Source: Massilia sp. YIM B02443
GTDB lineage: Bacteria; Pseudomonadota; Gammaproteobacteria; Burkholderiales; Burkholderiaceae_D
Length of the DNA: 64,000 bases
Assembly (NCBI RefSeq): GCF_030411955.1
Contig: NZ_JASNRA010000020.1
Coordinates: 1 to 64,000, forward strand
Direction of reading: 5' to 3'
This document shows positions 16,529 through 26,000 of this stretch, piece after piece (positions within the stretch are counted from its first letter, which is position 1; every line of letters begins with the position of its first letter). Under the pieces are notes generated by a model. The model searched no databases and was not told the origin of the DNA. It worked only from the letters and a program-made list of their open reading frames with translations. Both the position numbers and the translations under genes were made by a program.

Positions 16529-17080
16529 GTGGCCAAACTCTATTTCAGGTACTCGGCGATGAACGCCGGCAAATCGACCGCCTTGCTGCAGGTCGCGCAC
16601 AACTATGAAGAGCAGGGCCAGCAGGTCAAGCTGTACACGGCCGCGATCGACAACCGCTACGGCGTCGGCCTGATCACCTCGCGCCTGGGCGCCCAGCGCA
16701 GCGCCGAGGTGTTCGATGCCGACACCAGCTTCCTCGAAACCGTGCCGGACGTCGCCTGCGTGCTGGTCGACGAATCGCAATTCCTCTCCACCGCCCAGGT
16801 CGGCCAGCTGCACCAGTTGGCCCAGGTGCGCGGCGTGCCGGTGATCTGCTACGGCCTGCGCAGCGATTTTCGCGGCGAACCGTTCCCCGGCTCGGCCTAC
16901 CTGCTGGCGCTGGCCGACGACATCGAAGAGATCAAGAACATCTGCACCTGCGGCAAGAAGGCGACCATGAACATCCGCGTCGACGAACAGGGCCGCCGCA
17001 TCCGCGAAGGCGAACAGGTCAGCATCGGCGGCAACGAAAGCTACCGCCAGGCCTGCGGGCGCTGCTTCTACGCCAAGTAA
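16529..17080 (+). CDS. tdk: Thymidine kinase
   Basis: Tdk phosphorylates thymidine (and deoxyuridine) with ATP in pyrimidine salvage. The product is 183 aa, typical for the tetrameric type II enzyme. The P-loop reads MNAGKST (about 11-17), the DESQFL segment carries Asp and Glu for metal and catalysis, and the zinc lasso cysteines are CTCGKKA and CGRCF. The start codon is GTG with GACAGG upstream. A membrane protein gene follows after 6 bp. Confidence 0.95.
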   Translation: MAKLYFRYSAMNAGKSTALLQVAHNYEEQGQQVKLYTAAIDNRYGVGLITSRLGAQRSAEVFDADTSFLETVPDVACVLVDESQFLSTAQVGQLHQLAQVRGVPVICYGLRSDFRGEPFPGSAYLLALADDIEEIKNICTCGKKATMNIRVDEQGRRIREGEQVSIGGNESYRQACGRCFYAK

Positions 17081-17086
17081 CTCGCG

Positions 17087-17683
17087 ATGGCGTCGCTGCT
17101 CTCCTGCAGCGCCTGGCTCCCGGCGCTGGCTTGCGCCCAGGCCCCATCGGTCCTCGACATGCTGCTGTACCTGGCGCCGTCGATGGCGCTGGCGCTGCTG
17201 CTATGGATCGGCGCCGCGGCCCATCCCGGCTTCTTCGTGTTCACCGCGGTCGGCACGCTGTTCCATGAACTGGCGCATTTCTCGGCCGGCCTGCTGACCA
17301 ATGCCGAGCCGATCGGGATGAGCGTGATCCCGCGCCGCATCAAGCGTGCCAAGGGTGCGCAAGGGCGGGGGCATAACTGGGAGCTGGGCTCGGTCACCTT
17401 CGCCAACCTGCGCTGGTATAACGCTGCCCCGGCGGCGCTGGCGCCCTTGCTGGTGCTGCTGCTCCCGTTCGCCGTGGCCTGGTGGCGCACCCGCCACGGC
17501 TGGGTGTTCGAGCCGCTCGACCTGGCCTTGATGCTGGTGCTGGCGCCGCAGTTCCTGTCGTTCTGGCCGTCCCCGGTGGACTGGAAGCTGGCGGCGCGCT
17601 CGTGGCCGTGGGCGCCGCTGCTGGCGGGGCTTGGTGCGCTATGGACGTGCCGCGATGCGCTGCTCGGTCTCGTAAATGGATGA
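17087..17683 (+). CDS. Integral membrane protein with HELAH metallopeptidase-like motif
   Basis: The product is 198 aa with about five hydrophobic segments. The motif FHELAHFSAGLL at about residues 59-70 sits in a membrane-facing helix and matches HExxH, as in M50 site-2 type or DUF-type membrane metallopeptidases; a clear third metal ligand was not identified. It starts 6 bp after tdk, so co-transcription is likely. The start at 17087 lacks a clear ribosome binding site; ATG at 17159 (MLLYLAPS) is an alternative that would keep all motifs. Protease activity is inference. Confidence 0.65.
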   Translation: MASLLSCSAWLPALACAQAPSVLDMLLYLAPSMALALLLWIGAAAHPGFFVFTAVGTLFHELAHFSAGLLTNAEPIGMSVIPRRIKRAKGAQGRGHNWELGSVTFANLRWYNAAPAALAPLLVLLLPFAVAWWRTRHGWVFEPLDLALMLVLAPQFLSFWPSPVDWKLAARSWPWAPLLAGLGALWTCRDALLGLVNG

Positions 17684-17874
17684 ATCGAGGCGCACTAGCC
17701 GGTCGCGGCTGACTTACGCCAGCCTTAATATTTCGCTTTCGACCATATTCAACAGGGGTAAGCCGGCTCTGCACCGCTGCTTCATCCTGTAGAATGGACC
17801 GCAAAGCGCGGAACGTCGGGCTTGCCGCCCGCGTCCCGGAACCGCAACAGGATCCCCGTTCGGAGAAACATAGA

Positions 17875-20199
17875 ATGAAGAAGCACGTGCTCATCGCCGC
17901 CGTGGCATTTGCCATGTCGGCCCATGTGGTGACCGCGCAGCCCGAGAAGACGGCTGCCGTCGTGCAGCCGGCGGCGCCCGCCAAGCCGGCCGAACCTGCC
18001 AAGCCCGCCAAGCCGAACCCGGGCGGCACGCCTGCCGCAGCCCAGATGAAGCCGATCGCCGCCCAGACCCAGGCCGCGCTGTGGGCCTCGCGCGTGCTGG
18101 GCCGCTACCACTACAAGGCGGTGCCGCTGGACGACGCGATGTCGGTCAAGATCTTCGACAACTACTTCGATTCGCTGGACAGCGAAAAGCTGTACTTCGT
18201 GCAGGGCGACCTGGATCGCTTCGCGCCGCAGCGCACCAGGATGGACGACGCGATCAACAACGAAGACCTGACGGTCCCGTTCGAGATCTACAACCTGTAC
18301 CAGCAGCGCTTCGCCGAGCGCATGGCGTATGCGCGCGGCCTGCTCAAGACCAAGTTCGATTTCAATACCGACGAATCCCTGCAGCTCGACCGCGAAAAAG
18401 CCCCGTGGGCCAAGAGCGAGGACGAGATCCGCGACCTGTGGAGGAAGCGCGTCAAGAACGACTGGCTGCGCCTGAAACTGGCCGGCAAGGACGACAAGGC
18501 GATCCGCGAGACGCTGGATAAGCGCTACGAGAACTACGTCAGCCGCATCCGCAAGCTCAACAACGAAGACGTGTTCCAGATGTTCATGAACGCGTACGCC
18601 ACCGCGATCGAGCCGCACACCAATTACCTGGGCCCGCGCTCGGCCGACAACTTCGACATCGCCATGCGCCTGTCGCTGGAAGGCATCGGCTGCGTGCTGC
18701 AATCGCGCGACGACTACACCGTGATCCGCGAAATCGTGCCGGGCAGCCCGGCCGACAAGTCGGGCAAGCTGAAGGTGGGCGACCGCATCGTCGGCGTGGC
18801 CCAGGGCAACGGCCCGTTCACCGACGTGCTGGGCTGGCGCCTGGACGACGTGGTGGCGCTGGTACGCGGCGAGAAAGGCTCGACCGTGCGCCTGGACGTG
18901 ATCCCGGGCGACGGCGGCGTCGACGCCAAGCACGTGGCGGTGTCGATGGTGCGCAAGAAGATCAGCATGGAAGAGCAGGCCGCCAAGAAATCGATCATGA
19001 AGGTCAAGGAAGGCGGCGTCGAGCGCCGCATCGGCGTGATCTCGCTGCCGACCTTCTACCTCGACTTCGAGGCGCGGCGCCGCGGCGACAAGGACTTCCG
19101 CAGCGCCACCCGCGACGTCGAGCGCATCCTCACCGAACTCAAGAAAGAGAAGGTGGACAATGTTCTGATCGACTTGCGCAACAACGGCGGCGGTTCGCTG
19201 ACCGAGGCAATTGAATTGACTGGTCTCTTCATCGACAAGGGCCCGGTGGTGATGCAGCGCACCGCCGAAGGCCGGGTCGAAGTCGAGAGCGACACCAGGG
19301 CCGGACTGGCCTGGGACGGTCCGATGGGCGTGCTGATCAACCGCGGTTCGGCCTCGGCTTCCGAGATCTTCGCGGCCGCGATCCAGGATTACGGCCGTGG
19401 CCTGGTGATCGGCGAACCGAGCTTCGGCAAGGGCACCGTGCAGACCCTGATCGACCTCGACCGCTTTGCACCGAACGAGAAGATGCGTTACGGCGAGCTG
19501 AAGATGACGATCGCCCAGTTCTTCCGTATCAATGGCGGCACCACCCAGCTGCGCGGCGTAACGCCGGACATCAAGCTGCCGGTGCTGGCCGACATCGAGA
19601 ATTTCGGCGAATCGTCGTACGACAACGCGCTGCCGTGGGTGTCGATCAAGCCGGCGCAGTACATGCCGCTGGGCGACCTGAAGGAGCTGGTCGGTCCGCT
19701 GCAGAAGCGTCACGAAGCGCGTATCGCCAAGGACAAGGATTTCCAGTTCCTGCAGGAAGACATCGCCGAGGTGCTGAAACTGCGCAAGGAAAACGCGATC
19801 TCGCTGAACGAAGCGGTGCGCCGCAAGGAACGCGACGCCCAGGATGCCCGTTCCAAGATGCGCGAAGCGCGCCTGGCCGGCAATTCGGCCACGCCGGACG
19901 AGCCGGCTACCGGCCCGGGCAGCAAGGAAAAGCGCGCCGAGGCGCCGGATCCGACCAAGGCCGAGAAATCGGTGGTGGCCCTGCGCGGCACGCCGCGCCA
20001 GGACGACGGCCTGCAGGCGGACGAGCGCAACCTGGCGGCGGAACTGGCGGCCGAGAAGGCGGCCAAGGATGCCAAGGACGTGATCCTGCAGGAAGCGGCC
20101 AACATCCTGGCCGACGAGGCCGGCATGCTGAAGACCGATACCCGCCTGGCCCTGCGCGCCATGCCGTACATGACCAACGCGACGGCGAAAGCCAACTGA
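17875..20199 (+). CDS. prc: Tail-specific carboxy-terminal processing protease
   Basis: Prc/Tsp is a periplasmic S41 serine protease that degrades proteins with nonpolar C termini and trims envelope enzymes. The product is 774 aa with a signal peptide (MKKHVLIAAVAFAMSAHVVTA) and an Ala/Pro/Lys-rich linker. The N-terminal Tsp domain comes next, then a PDZ domain (about 255-350), then the peptidase core. The catalytic Ser lies in GSASASE (about 491-497) and the Lys is in FGKGTVQ (Lys519). The tail is charged and helical (about 600-760). The start is supported by CGGAG 8 bases upstream; an upstream extension has no signal peptide. It is followed by a strong terminator, so the gene stands alone. 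Confidence 0.94.
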   Translation: MKKHVLIAAVAFAMSAHVVTAQPEKTAAVVQPAAPAKPAEPAKPAKPNPGGTPAAAQMKPIAAQTQAALWASRVLGRYHYKAVPLDDAMSVKIFDNYFDSLDSEKLYFVQGDLDRFAPQRTRMDDAINNEDLTVPFEIYNLYQQRFAERMAYARGLLKTKFDFNTDESLQLDREKAPWAKSEDEIRDLWRKRVKNDWLRLKLAGKDDKAIRETLDKRYENYVSRIRKLNNEDVFQMFMNAYATAIEPHTNYLGPRSADNFDIAMRLSLEGIGCVLQSRDDYTVIREIVPGSPADKSGKLKVGDRIVGVAQGNGPFTDVLGWRLDDVVALVRGEKGSTVRLDVIPGDGGVDAKHVAVSMVRKKISMEEQAAKKSIMKVKEGGVERRIGVISLPTFYLDFEARRRGDKDFRSATRDVERILTELKKEKVDNVLIDLRNNGGGSLTEAIELTGLFIDKGPVVMQRTAEGRVEVESDTRAGLAWDGPMGVLINRGSASASEIFAAAIQDYGRGLVIGEPSFGKGTVQTLIDLDRFAPNEKMRYGELKMTIAQFFRINGGTTQLRGVTPDIKLPVLADIENFGESSYDNALPWVSIKPAQYMPLGDLKELVGPLQKRHEARIAKDKDFQFLQEDIAEVLKLRKENAISLNEAVRRKERDAQDARSKMREARLAGNSATPDEPATGPGSKEKRAEAPDPTKAEKSVVALRGTPRQDDGLQADERNLAAELAAEKAAKDAKDVILQEAANILADEAGMLKTDTRLALRAMPYMTNATAKAN

Positions 20200-20589
20200 T
20201 CGTGCAGCGAGGCCGGCGCATGGTGTGCCGGCCGGTGCTGTCGGCGGACGGCCGCATCCCCTTGGATGCGGCCGTTTTTCTTGGGATTGAGCGTCTGCAC
20301 TGCGCTTGCTTTTCGGCATGCAGCGAAAATGCATCAAAAGCACCGTTCACGCGTAAAAAGTCTTGCAGGCGATTCCACGGACAACTGGATGGATGCTTTT
20401 CCGTGTCAGTACAAAATGCAAGATAAATATACTTCTTATAATATTTATTTGGCATGTCCATGCTATAACTCAACAATACGGGCGCACGCACGGTTCGACT
20501 CCTGAGAAAAGTTAAGGTTTTTGGCATTATGCTACGATTAATTGTAGTTGTAAAAAGAATAACGCCAACTTATCTTAGGAGTTTCTCCC
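20200..20589. other. Intergenic region between prc and the PEP-CTERM gene
   Basis: This 390-bp gap holds the prc terminator (20248-20280) and then a clearly AT-richer stretch at 20390-20590, unlike its surroundings. TATAAT occurs at 20437-20442 and TATAAC at 20464-20469, but no matching -35 is well placed. It is presumably the promoter region of the PEP-CTERM gene. No gene is supportable. Confidence 0.55.
20248..20280 (+). terminator. Rho-independent terminator of prc
   Basis: ACGGCCGCATCC and GGATGCGGCCGT form a perfect 12-bp stem with loop CCTT, followed by TTTTTC. It begins 49 bases after the prc stop. Confidence 0.92.
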
Positions 20590-21318
20590 ATGTCAATTCG
20601 CCACCTTGTTGTTGCTGCTCTGCTGGCAAGCGCCGGCGCTGCCCAAGCGGATGTGGTCAGCACCGCGTCGCAACCCACTTTCGTCAACGGCTGGACCGCC
20701 AACGGCACCAACATCATCGGCTCGGGCGTGCTCGGCGCCGATGTCAGCCTCGTCGGCGGCATCGCTCACAGCACGGGTAACAGCGCCGCCCTGACCTCGA
20801 CCCTGGTCGGCAACACCAGCGCCTACATGTCGTCGAGCGACGCCCAGAAACTGTTCGTCCAACAAGGCATCGACGCCAGCTACGTGCTGAGCGCCGGCAA
20901 CGGCCTGCTGGCTGCACGCTACGGCAACTCGACCTCGGTCATCAACGACGGCGACGGCGTCAAGATCGTGGTTGGCGCCACCCCTGGCGCCGGTGCGGCA
21001 ATCCCGGGCGCCGGGGGCGCAGTCGGTGGTGGCGGCGCAGTCGGTGGTGGCAGCGCAGTCGGTGGCGGTGGCGCCATCGGCGGCGGCGTCGTGATCGGCG
21101 GCGGCACTGGTGGCAACGCCGGCGGCAGCACCGGTGGCGGCAATGCGACCCAGCCGGGCACCGGTACCGGCGGCGGCAACGTCGCCCTGCCTGCGGCCGA
21201 TCCGATCATCTCCCTGCCTGACCAGATCGCCGCCGTGCCGGAACCGGGCACCGTGGCTCTGATGCTGGCCGGCCTGGTTGGCGCCGGTTCGCTGAGCCGT
21301 CGTCGCAGCAAGCGCTGA
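20590..21318 (+). CDS. PEP-CTERM sorting domain protein with Gly-rich repeats
   Basis: The product is 242 aa: a signal peptide (residues 1-20, ending GAAQA), a Ser/Asn/Gly-rich extracellular region and a Gly-Val/Ala repeat region (about 135-185). The C-terminal PEP-CTERM signal is VPEPGTVALMLAGLVGAG followed by RRRSKR. Such proteins are recognised by exosortase EpsH/XrtA in the inner membrane and delivered to the surface, often in bacteria with exopolysaccharide. No exosortase gene lies in this window. TAGGAG lies 9 bases before the ATG. It stands alone. Confidence 0.9.
   Translation: MSIRHLVVAALLASAGAAQADVVSTASQPTFVNGWTANGTNIIGSGVLGADVSLVGGIAHSTGNSAALTSTLVGNTSAYMSSSDAQKLFVQQGIDASYVLSAGNGLLAARYGNSTSVINDGDGVKIVVGATPGAGAAIPGAGGAVGGGGAVGGGSAVGGGGAIGGGVVIGGGTGGNAGGSTGGGNATQPGTGTGGGNVALPAADPIISLPDQIAAVPEPGTVALMLAGLVGAGSLSRRRSKR
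21019..21090 (+). repeat. Four 18-bp tandem repeats in the PEP-CTERM gene
   Basis: Units starting GCAGTCGGTGGTGG or close variants lie head to tail at 21019, 21037, 21055 and 21073. Each encodes six residues of the type Ala-Val-Gly-Gly-Gly-Gly/Ser. Copy changes would stay in frame. Confidence 0.85.
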
Positions 21319-21365
21319 GCGGCACTGCACGTCGTTCAGTACAGACGCAACGACTGTACTGACCA

Positions 21366-21396
21366 CCGCGGGCGCCGTCATGGCAGGCGCCCGCGG
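21366..21396. terminator. GC-rich 11-bp hairpin after the PEP-CTERM gene
   Basis: CCGCGGGCGCC and GGCGCCCGCGG pair perfectly around a 9-nt loop, 47 bases after the stop codon. There is no T tract, so it may stabilise the mRNA 3' end or act with Rho, not as a classical terminator. Confidence 0.45.
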
Positions 21397-21508
21397 GCAC
21401 CCACCGCCTGGCTTGCTTGGCGGCGTACATCATTCAGGTACAATTCCGGGAACCATAGCTGCCACGCAGTGACTTTCCCGGATATGACATGGTCCTGAAC
21501 TCCGGCGG

Positions 21509-21543
21509 GGACCCGGCTTTCGCCGGCCTGGTCCGCGTTTTTT
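21509..21543 (+). terminator. Possible weak terminator before the maoC-like gene
   Basis: GGACC/GGTCC with an inner CGGC/GCCG helix and a 4-nt bulge is followed after GCG by six T. The bulge makes it a weaker candidate than the other terminators in the window. Confidence 0.4.
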
Positions 21544-21640
21544 CTTCTTCTCCCTCAGCGTTTTTGCCGAACCGTGCCGGGTGTCCGCACGGGGATCGTC
21601 GACGCCGTTCCGATTGGTGGCGCCGGGCTTCGCAATCCGC

Positions 21641-22097
21641 ATGAGCACCACCACCATCGCGCTCGATGCGCTGGCGCCGCTGGTCGGCGCCGAGGTGGCG
21701 CTGTCCGGCTGGTTCGAGGTCGGCCAGGCGCGCATCGACGCCTTTGCCGACGCCACCGACGACCATCAATGGATCCACAACGATCCCGAACGCTGCCGCC
21801 GCGAGTCGCCCTGGGGCCGGCCGGTGGCGCACGGCTTCCTGACGCTGGCGCTGTTGCCGGCGATGCTGGCCGACGCCGTCACCATCGCGGGCATGCGCAT
21901 GGGCGTCAACTATGGCCTGGACAAGGTGCGCTTCCCGGCGCCGCTGCCGGCCGGCAGCCGGGTGCGCGCGCTGGACGCTGCGCCGCGCCGAACCGGTCGC
22001 GGGCGGCTGGCAGCTGGCCTGGGAAGCGGCGCTGGAGGCCGAAGGCCAGCCGAAGCCGGTGTGCGTGGCCGAATTCCTGTTCCGCGCCTACGTATGA
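21641..22097 (+). pseudogene. MaoC-like dehydratase domain protein, frameshifted
   Basis: The first part reads as a MaoC-type hotdog dehydratase, with VGQARIDAFADATDDHQWIH (Asp and His of the hydratase motif) and RPVAHGFLTLALLP. At about 21963-21970, within a GCGCGCG run, the frame breaks. The family's typical C-terminal end (EAEGQPKPVCVAEFLFRAYV) continues in the next forward frame to TGA at 22097. One extra base or two missing bases in the GC run explains this. In the original frame the protein would run on into nonsense to 22279. It is either a real pseudogene, a slippage hot spot, or a sequencing error in one short run. Confidence 0.8.
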
Positions 22098-22127
22098 GGT
22101 GTCGTTGCCGCGTGCGTCCCGACGGCG

Positions 22128-23069
22128 TCAGCGCGCCGCGATGGACGCGGCGTCGTCCGCCATCCGGTACTGGTTGCGCCCGCCGGCCTTGGCCTGGTAC
22201 AGCAGGGCGTCGGCCGCCGCGAACAGGGCCTCGTGCCCCTGTCCTTCGCGCGGCACCATGCTGCACAGGCCCATGCTGACCGTGATGTGCGGGGCGGTTG
22301 GCGAAGCCGCGTGCGGCAGATCGAGCTGGGCCAGCTCTTCCAGCAGGCGGTGCGCCACCCCTTCGGCGCCGAGCGTGTCGAGCTGCGGCAGCAGGATCGC
22401 GAACTCTTCGCCGCCGTAGCGCGTGACCAGGTCGTGGGTGCGGCCGGCGCCGCGCCGCAGCGCCGCCGCCACCTGCACCAGGCAGGCGTCGCCGCCCTGG
22501 TGGCCGTAATGGTCGTTGTAGGCCTTGAAGTGGTCGACGTCGACCAGGATCAGCGCCACCGGCAGCCCGGCGCGGGCGCAGCGGCGCCACTCCGCTTCCA
22601 GCCGTTCGTCGAAGGCGCGGCGGTTGGCCACGCCGGTGAGCGGATCGGTCAGGGTCAGGGCGCGCAGGGCGTCGGCCTGGCGCTTGACGGTGAGCTGGGT
22701 GCGCACGCGCGCGCGCACCACAGCGGCATTGACTGGCTTGGTGATGAAGTCGGCGGCGCCGGCTTCCAGCGCGCGGGTCTCGTCTTCCGGGGTTTTCAGG
22801 GCAGTGACGAAGATCACCGGGATGTCGCGCGTCTCGGGCGCGGCGCGCAGCAGCTGGCACACGGCGTAGCCGTCGATGTCGGGCATCACGGCGTCGACCA
22901 GGATCAGGTCGGGATGCTGGGTGCGGGCCAGCTCGAGCGCGCGCGCGCCGTCGAGCGCGAACAGCACTTCCTGCTCGTCCTGCAGCGCCGCGTGCAGGAT
23001 CTGGACGTTTTCCATCGCATCGTCGACCACGAGGATGCGGCCGTTCAGGGCCATTTCGGTCCAGCTCAT
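22128..23069 (-). CDS. Response regulator diguanylate cyclase (REC-GGDEF)
   Basis: The product is about 313 aa. The receiver domain (about 8-125) has VVDD and the phosphoacceptor Asp in LVDAVMPD (about residue 56). The GGDEF domain follows with an intact GGEEF at about 220 and RTHD five residues before it as the inhibitory site. It thus makes c-di-GMP under phosphorelay control, like WspR/PleD-type enzymes. ATG at 23069 was chosen because AAGGAG is 5 bases away; GTG at 23072 is too close. The start overlaps the stop of the hybrid kinase by one base (TGATG), so the two form a translationally coupled pair. Confidence 0.92.
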   Translation of the reverse strand: MSWTEMALNGRILVVDDAMENVQILHAALQDEQEVLFALDGARALELARTQHPDLILVDAVMPDIDGYAVCQLLRAAPETRDIPVIFVTALKTPEDETRALEAGAADFITKPVNAAVVRARVRTQLTVKRQADALRALTLTDPLTGVANRRAFDERLEAEWRRCARAGLPVALILVDVDHFKAYNDHYGHQGGDACLVQVAAALRRGAGRTHDLVTRYGGEEFAILLPQLDTLGAEGVAHRLLEELAQLDLPHAASPTAPHITVSMGLCSMVPREGQGHEALFAAADALLYQAKAGGRNQYRMADDAASIAAR

Positions 23070-26000
23070 CACGTCTCCTTCATCAATCCATCCACCAGGC
23101 GCAGCGCTTCGCCGAAGCGCAGGGTGGCGACGGCGTCGAACAGCGCGTTCGCGGCCTCGGCGCCCGCTTCGGCCGCCAGCAGCGGCCGCAGGGCGTCGGC
23201 GTCGGCCAGCGCCTTCATATTGTTATTCTCCAGCAGGTGGCGCAGGCGTGCCAGCGATTCGTGCAGTGCGGCGCCGTCACCCGCGCCGGGTAAGCCGGCA
23301 CCTGCTTCGGCAGCCATGTCCGCGACCGGACGCGCCAGCTGGCGCGCCGACCCGGCCAGCACCTCGAGCGCGCGCCCCAGCTCGGCCACGCGCAGCAGCA
23401 CGGTGCCGGCATCGGCATCGTGCAGCGCGCCTTCCAGCGCCTGGGCGGCGCGCGCCGCGTCCAGCGCGCCGAGGTTGGCCGTGACCCCGCGCAGGCGGTG
23501 CGCCAGCTGCCAGGCGGCGTTGCGGTTGCCGGCTTCGGCTTCCTGGCGCAGTTCGGCGAAGGTCGCGCCCTGGCTGTCGGCGAAGCGCACGAACAGGTCG
23601 ACGAAGCGCTCGACGCTGCCGGCGAAACGGGGCAGGGCCGAGGCCAGGTCGATGCCGGGGATGTCGACCGGGGCGTCGGCGGCCGCCGGCGCCGGCAGCA
23701 GGGGCGCCGGCAGGGCCGGAACCGGCGTGGCGCCAGGCTGCGCCGGCGGCGCCAGCCGCGACAGCGTGGCCACCAGCTCGTCGACGTCGATCGGCTTGGA
23801 CAGGTGCGCCTGCATGCCGGCCGCCAGCGAGCGCCGGCGGTCCTCGTCCAGGGCGTTGGCGGTCATCGCCACGATCGGCAAGGTCAATCCGGCGGCGCGG
23901 ATCGCGGCCGCCGCCTCGAAGCCGTTCATTACCGGCATCTGCAGGTCCATCAGCACCACGTCGTAGTCGGCATGCTCGCCCAGCATGGACAGCGCGGCCT
24001 GGCCGTTGCCAGCGATCGCCACCAGCGCGCCGGCGCGCGCCAGGATGTAGCTGGCCACTTCCTGGTTGATGGTGTTGTCCTCGACCAGCAGCACGCGCAG
24101 CCCGGGCAGGCTGCCGGCCAGCGGCGTGGCCGCCAGCGCCGGCGGTGGCATCCCCGGGGAGGCGCTGTCACCCTGCAGGCGCGCGGCCGCCGCCTGCAGG
24201 GTGGCGGCGGTGAACGGCTTGCCCAGCACCGTGGCCACGCCCAGCTCGGCGGCCAGTTCGGCGTAGTGCTCGAGTTCCGGATCGGCGGCCAGCAGGCACA
24301 CGCGCGGCAGCGCGCCGCCGATCTGCCGGCGCGCGGCGGCGAGCAGCGCCACGCCGTCCAGGCCCGGCATCGCGCTGTCGAGGAAGGCGTAGTCGTAACG
24401 CGCCGCGCCCATGCGTTCGAGCGCGGCCTGGCCGCCGTCGGCCGTGTCGACGCGCCAGCCAAAAGCGGCGCAGGCGGCGGCCAGGGCCTGGCGCGCGCTG
24501 GCGTTGTCGTCGGCCACCAGCACCAGCGGCGCATCCGCGCCGGCAGCCACGGCGGGAGCATCTTCCAGCACCGGGAAATCGAGCTCGAAATGGAAGGTGG
24601 CGCCGGCGCCCGCTTCGCTCTCCAGCGCCAGGCTGCCGCCGCTGAGCTGCACCAGGCGGCGCGCGATCGACAGGCCCAGGCCGGCGCCGCCGTACTTGCG
24701 CACGGTGGAGCTGTCGGCCTGGGTAAAGACTTCGAAGATGCGCGCCTGGGCCTCGGGCGCGATGCCGATGCCGGTGTCGCGCACCGAGAAGCGCAGGCGC
24801 ACCGTGTCGCCGTCACGGGCGGCGAGCGCGATGGCGAGCACGATCTCGCCGCGGTCGGTGAACTTGATGGCGTTGCCGAACAGGTTGAGCAGCACCTGTT
24901 CCAGGCGCAGGGCGTCGCCGCGCAGCAGCGCCGGCACGCCGGGGTCGAACGCGAACACCGGCTCCACGCCCTTGGCCCAGGCGCCCGGGGCGCTCAGCAC
25001 GGCGACGCTGGAGAGCACGTCGTCGAGCCGGAACGGGATCGCTTCCAGCGTCAGCTGGCCGGCCTCGATGCGGGAAAAGTCGAGCAGGTCGCTCAGCATG
25101 CCCAGCAGCGAACGGGCGGCGGTGCGCATGCGCGCCACGTAGCTGCGCTCGCGCGGACCGAGCTGGCCTTCTTCGAGCAGGCGCGCCAGGCCGACGATGG
25201 CGTTCATCGGCGTGCGCAGCTCGTGGCTCATATTGGCCAGGAACTCGCCCTTGGCGCGGCTGGCCTGTTCCGCCTGGTGCAGGGCATCCTTGAGCTGCTC
25301 GCCGGTGGCGCGCAGCGCGGCTTCGGCCGCGACCCGGGTGCTGATGTCGCGGATCGTCACCTGCATCATGCCGACCCCGCCGATGTCGACCCGCGTGAGC
25401 AGCACGTCGGCATGGAACACGGCGCCGTCGACGCGCTGGTGCAGCCACTCGAAGGCGGCGCGGCCCTGTTCCAGCGCGCAGCGCATATAGTCGAGCGCCG
25501 CTTCGCTGCTGGGGCGGCCGTCCAGCTGCAGCAGCGGCGACAGGCTGGCCGGCGATTCGTCCTGCAGCGCCTGCGGATCGGCAAAGCCGAACAGGGTGGC
25601 CGCGGCCTGGTTGGCGCTGACGTAGCCGGCGCCGTAGGCCACCAGCAGGTGGGCGTCGCCCGAGGCTTCGAACAGGGCGCGGAACATCTCCTGGTGGTCG
25701 CGTTCGCGCTGCTGCAACAGCTTGCGCTCGGTGATGTCGAGCACCACCGCGCTGACCCCGACCAGGGTGGCGTCCGGGCCGTACACCGGGAAGTAGCTGG
25801 CGATCCAGTGGCGCATGTGGCCCGGCGCGCTGGGCGCCTCGGCGCTGGACTCGACTTCGACCATCGGCCGTCCGGTCTCGGCCACGCGCCGGTAGCACTG
25901 TTCGTATTCCTCGCCCAGCGGCCCCAGGATCTCGGACAGGGCGCGCCCGGCGTGCTCGCGCGCCGGCCGGCCGTTGATGTCGGCCAGGTAGTCGTTGACC

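Larger units (their letters stand above)
21319..21640. other. Intergenic region between the PEP-CTERM gene and the maoC-like pseudogene
   Basis: This 322-bp gap contains a long GC-rich hairpin (21366-21396) and a weaker terminator-like structure followed by six T (21509-21543). TACAAT at about 21440 resembles a -10 box without a well-spaced -35. No gene is supportable. Confidence 0.5.

Noticed and set aside
17782-20343. Long open frame on the minus strand, 853 codons
   Set aside because: It is antisense to prc, which has clear protease motifs and a signal peptide; the shadow has none.
20449-20463. Sigma-54-like promoter TTGGCA...TGC before the PEP-CTERM gene
   Set aside because: The GG and GC dinucleotides are 9 bases apart instead of the strictly required 10.
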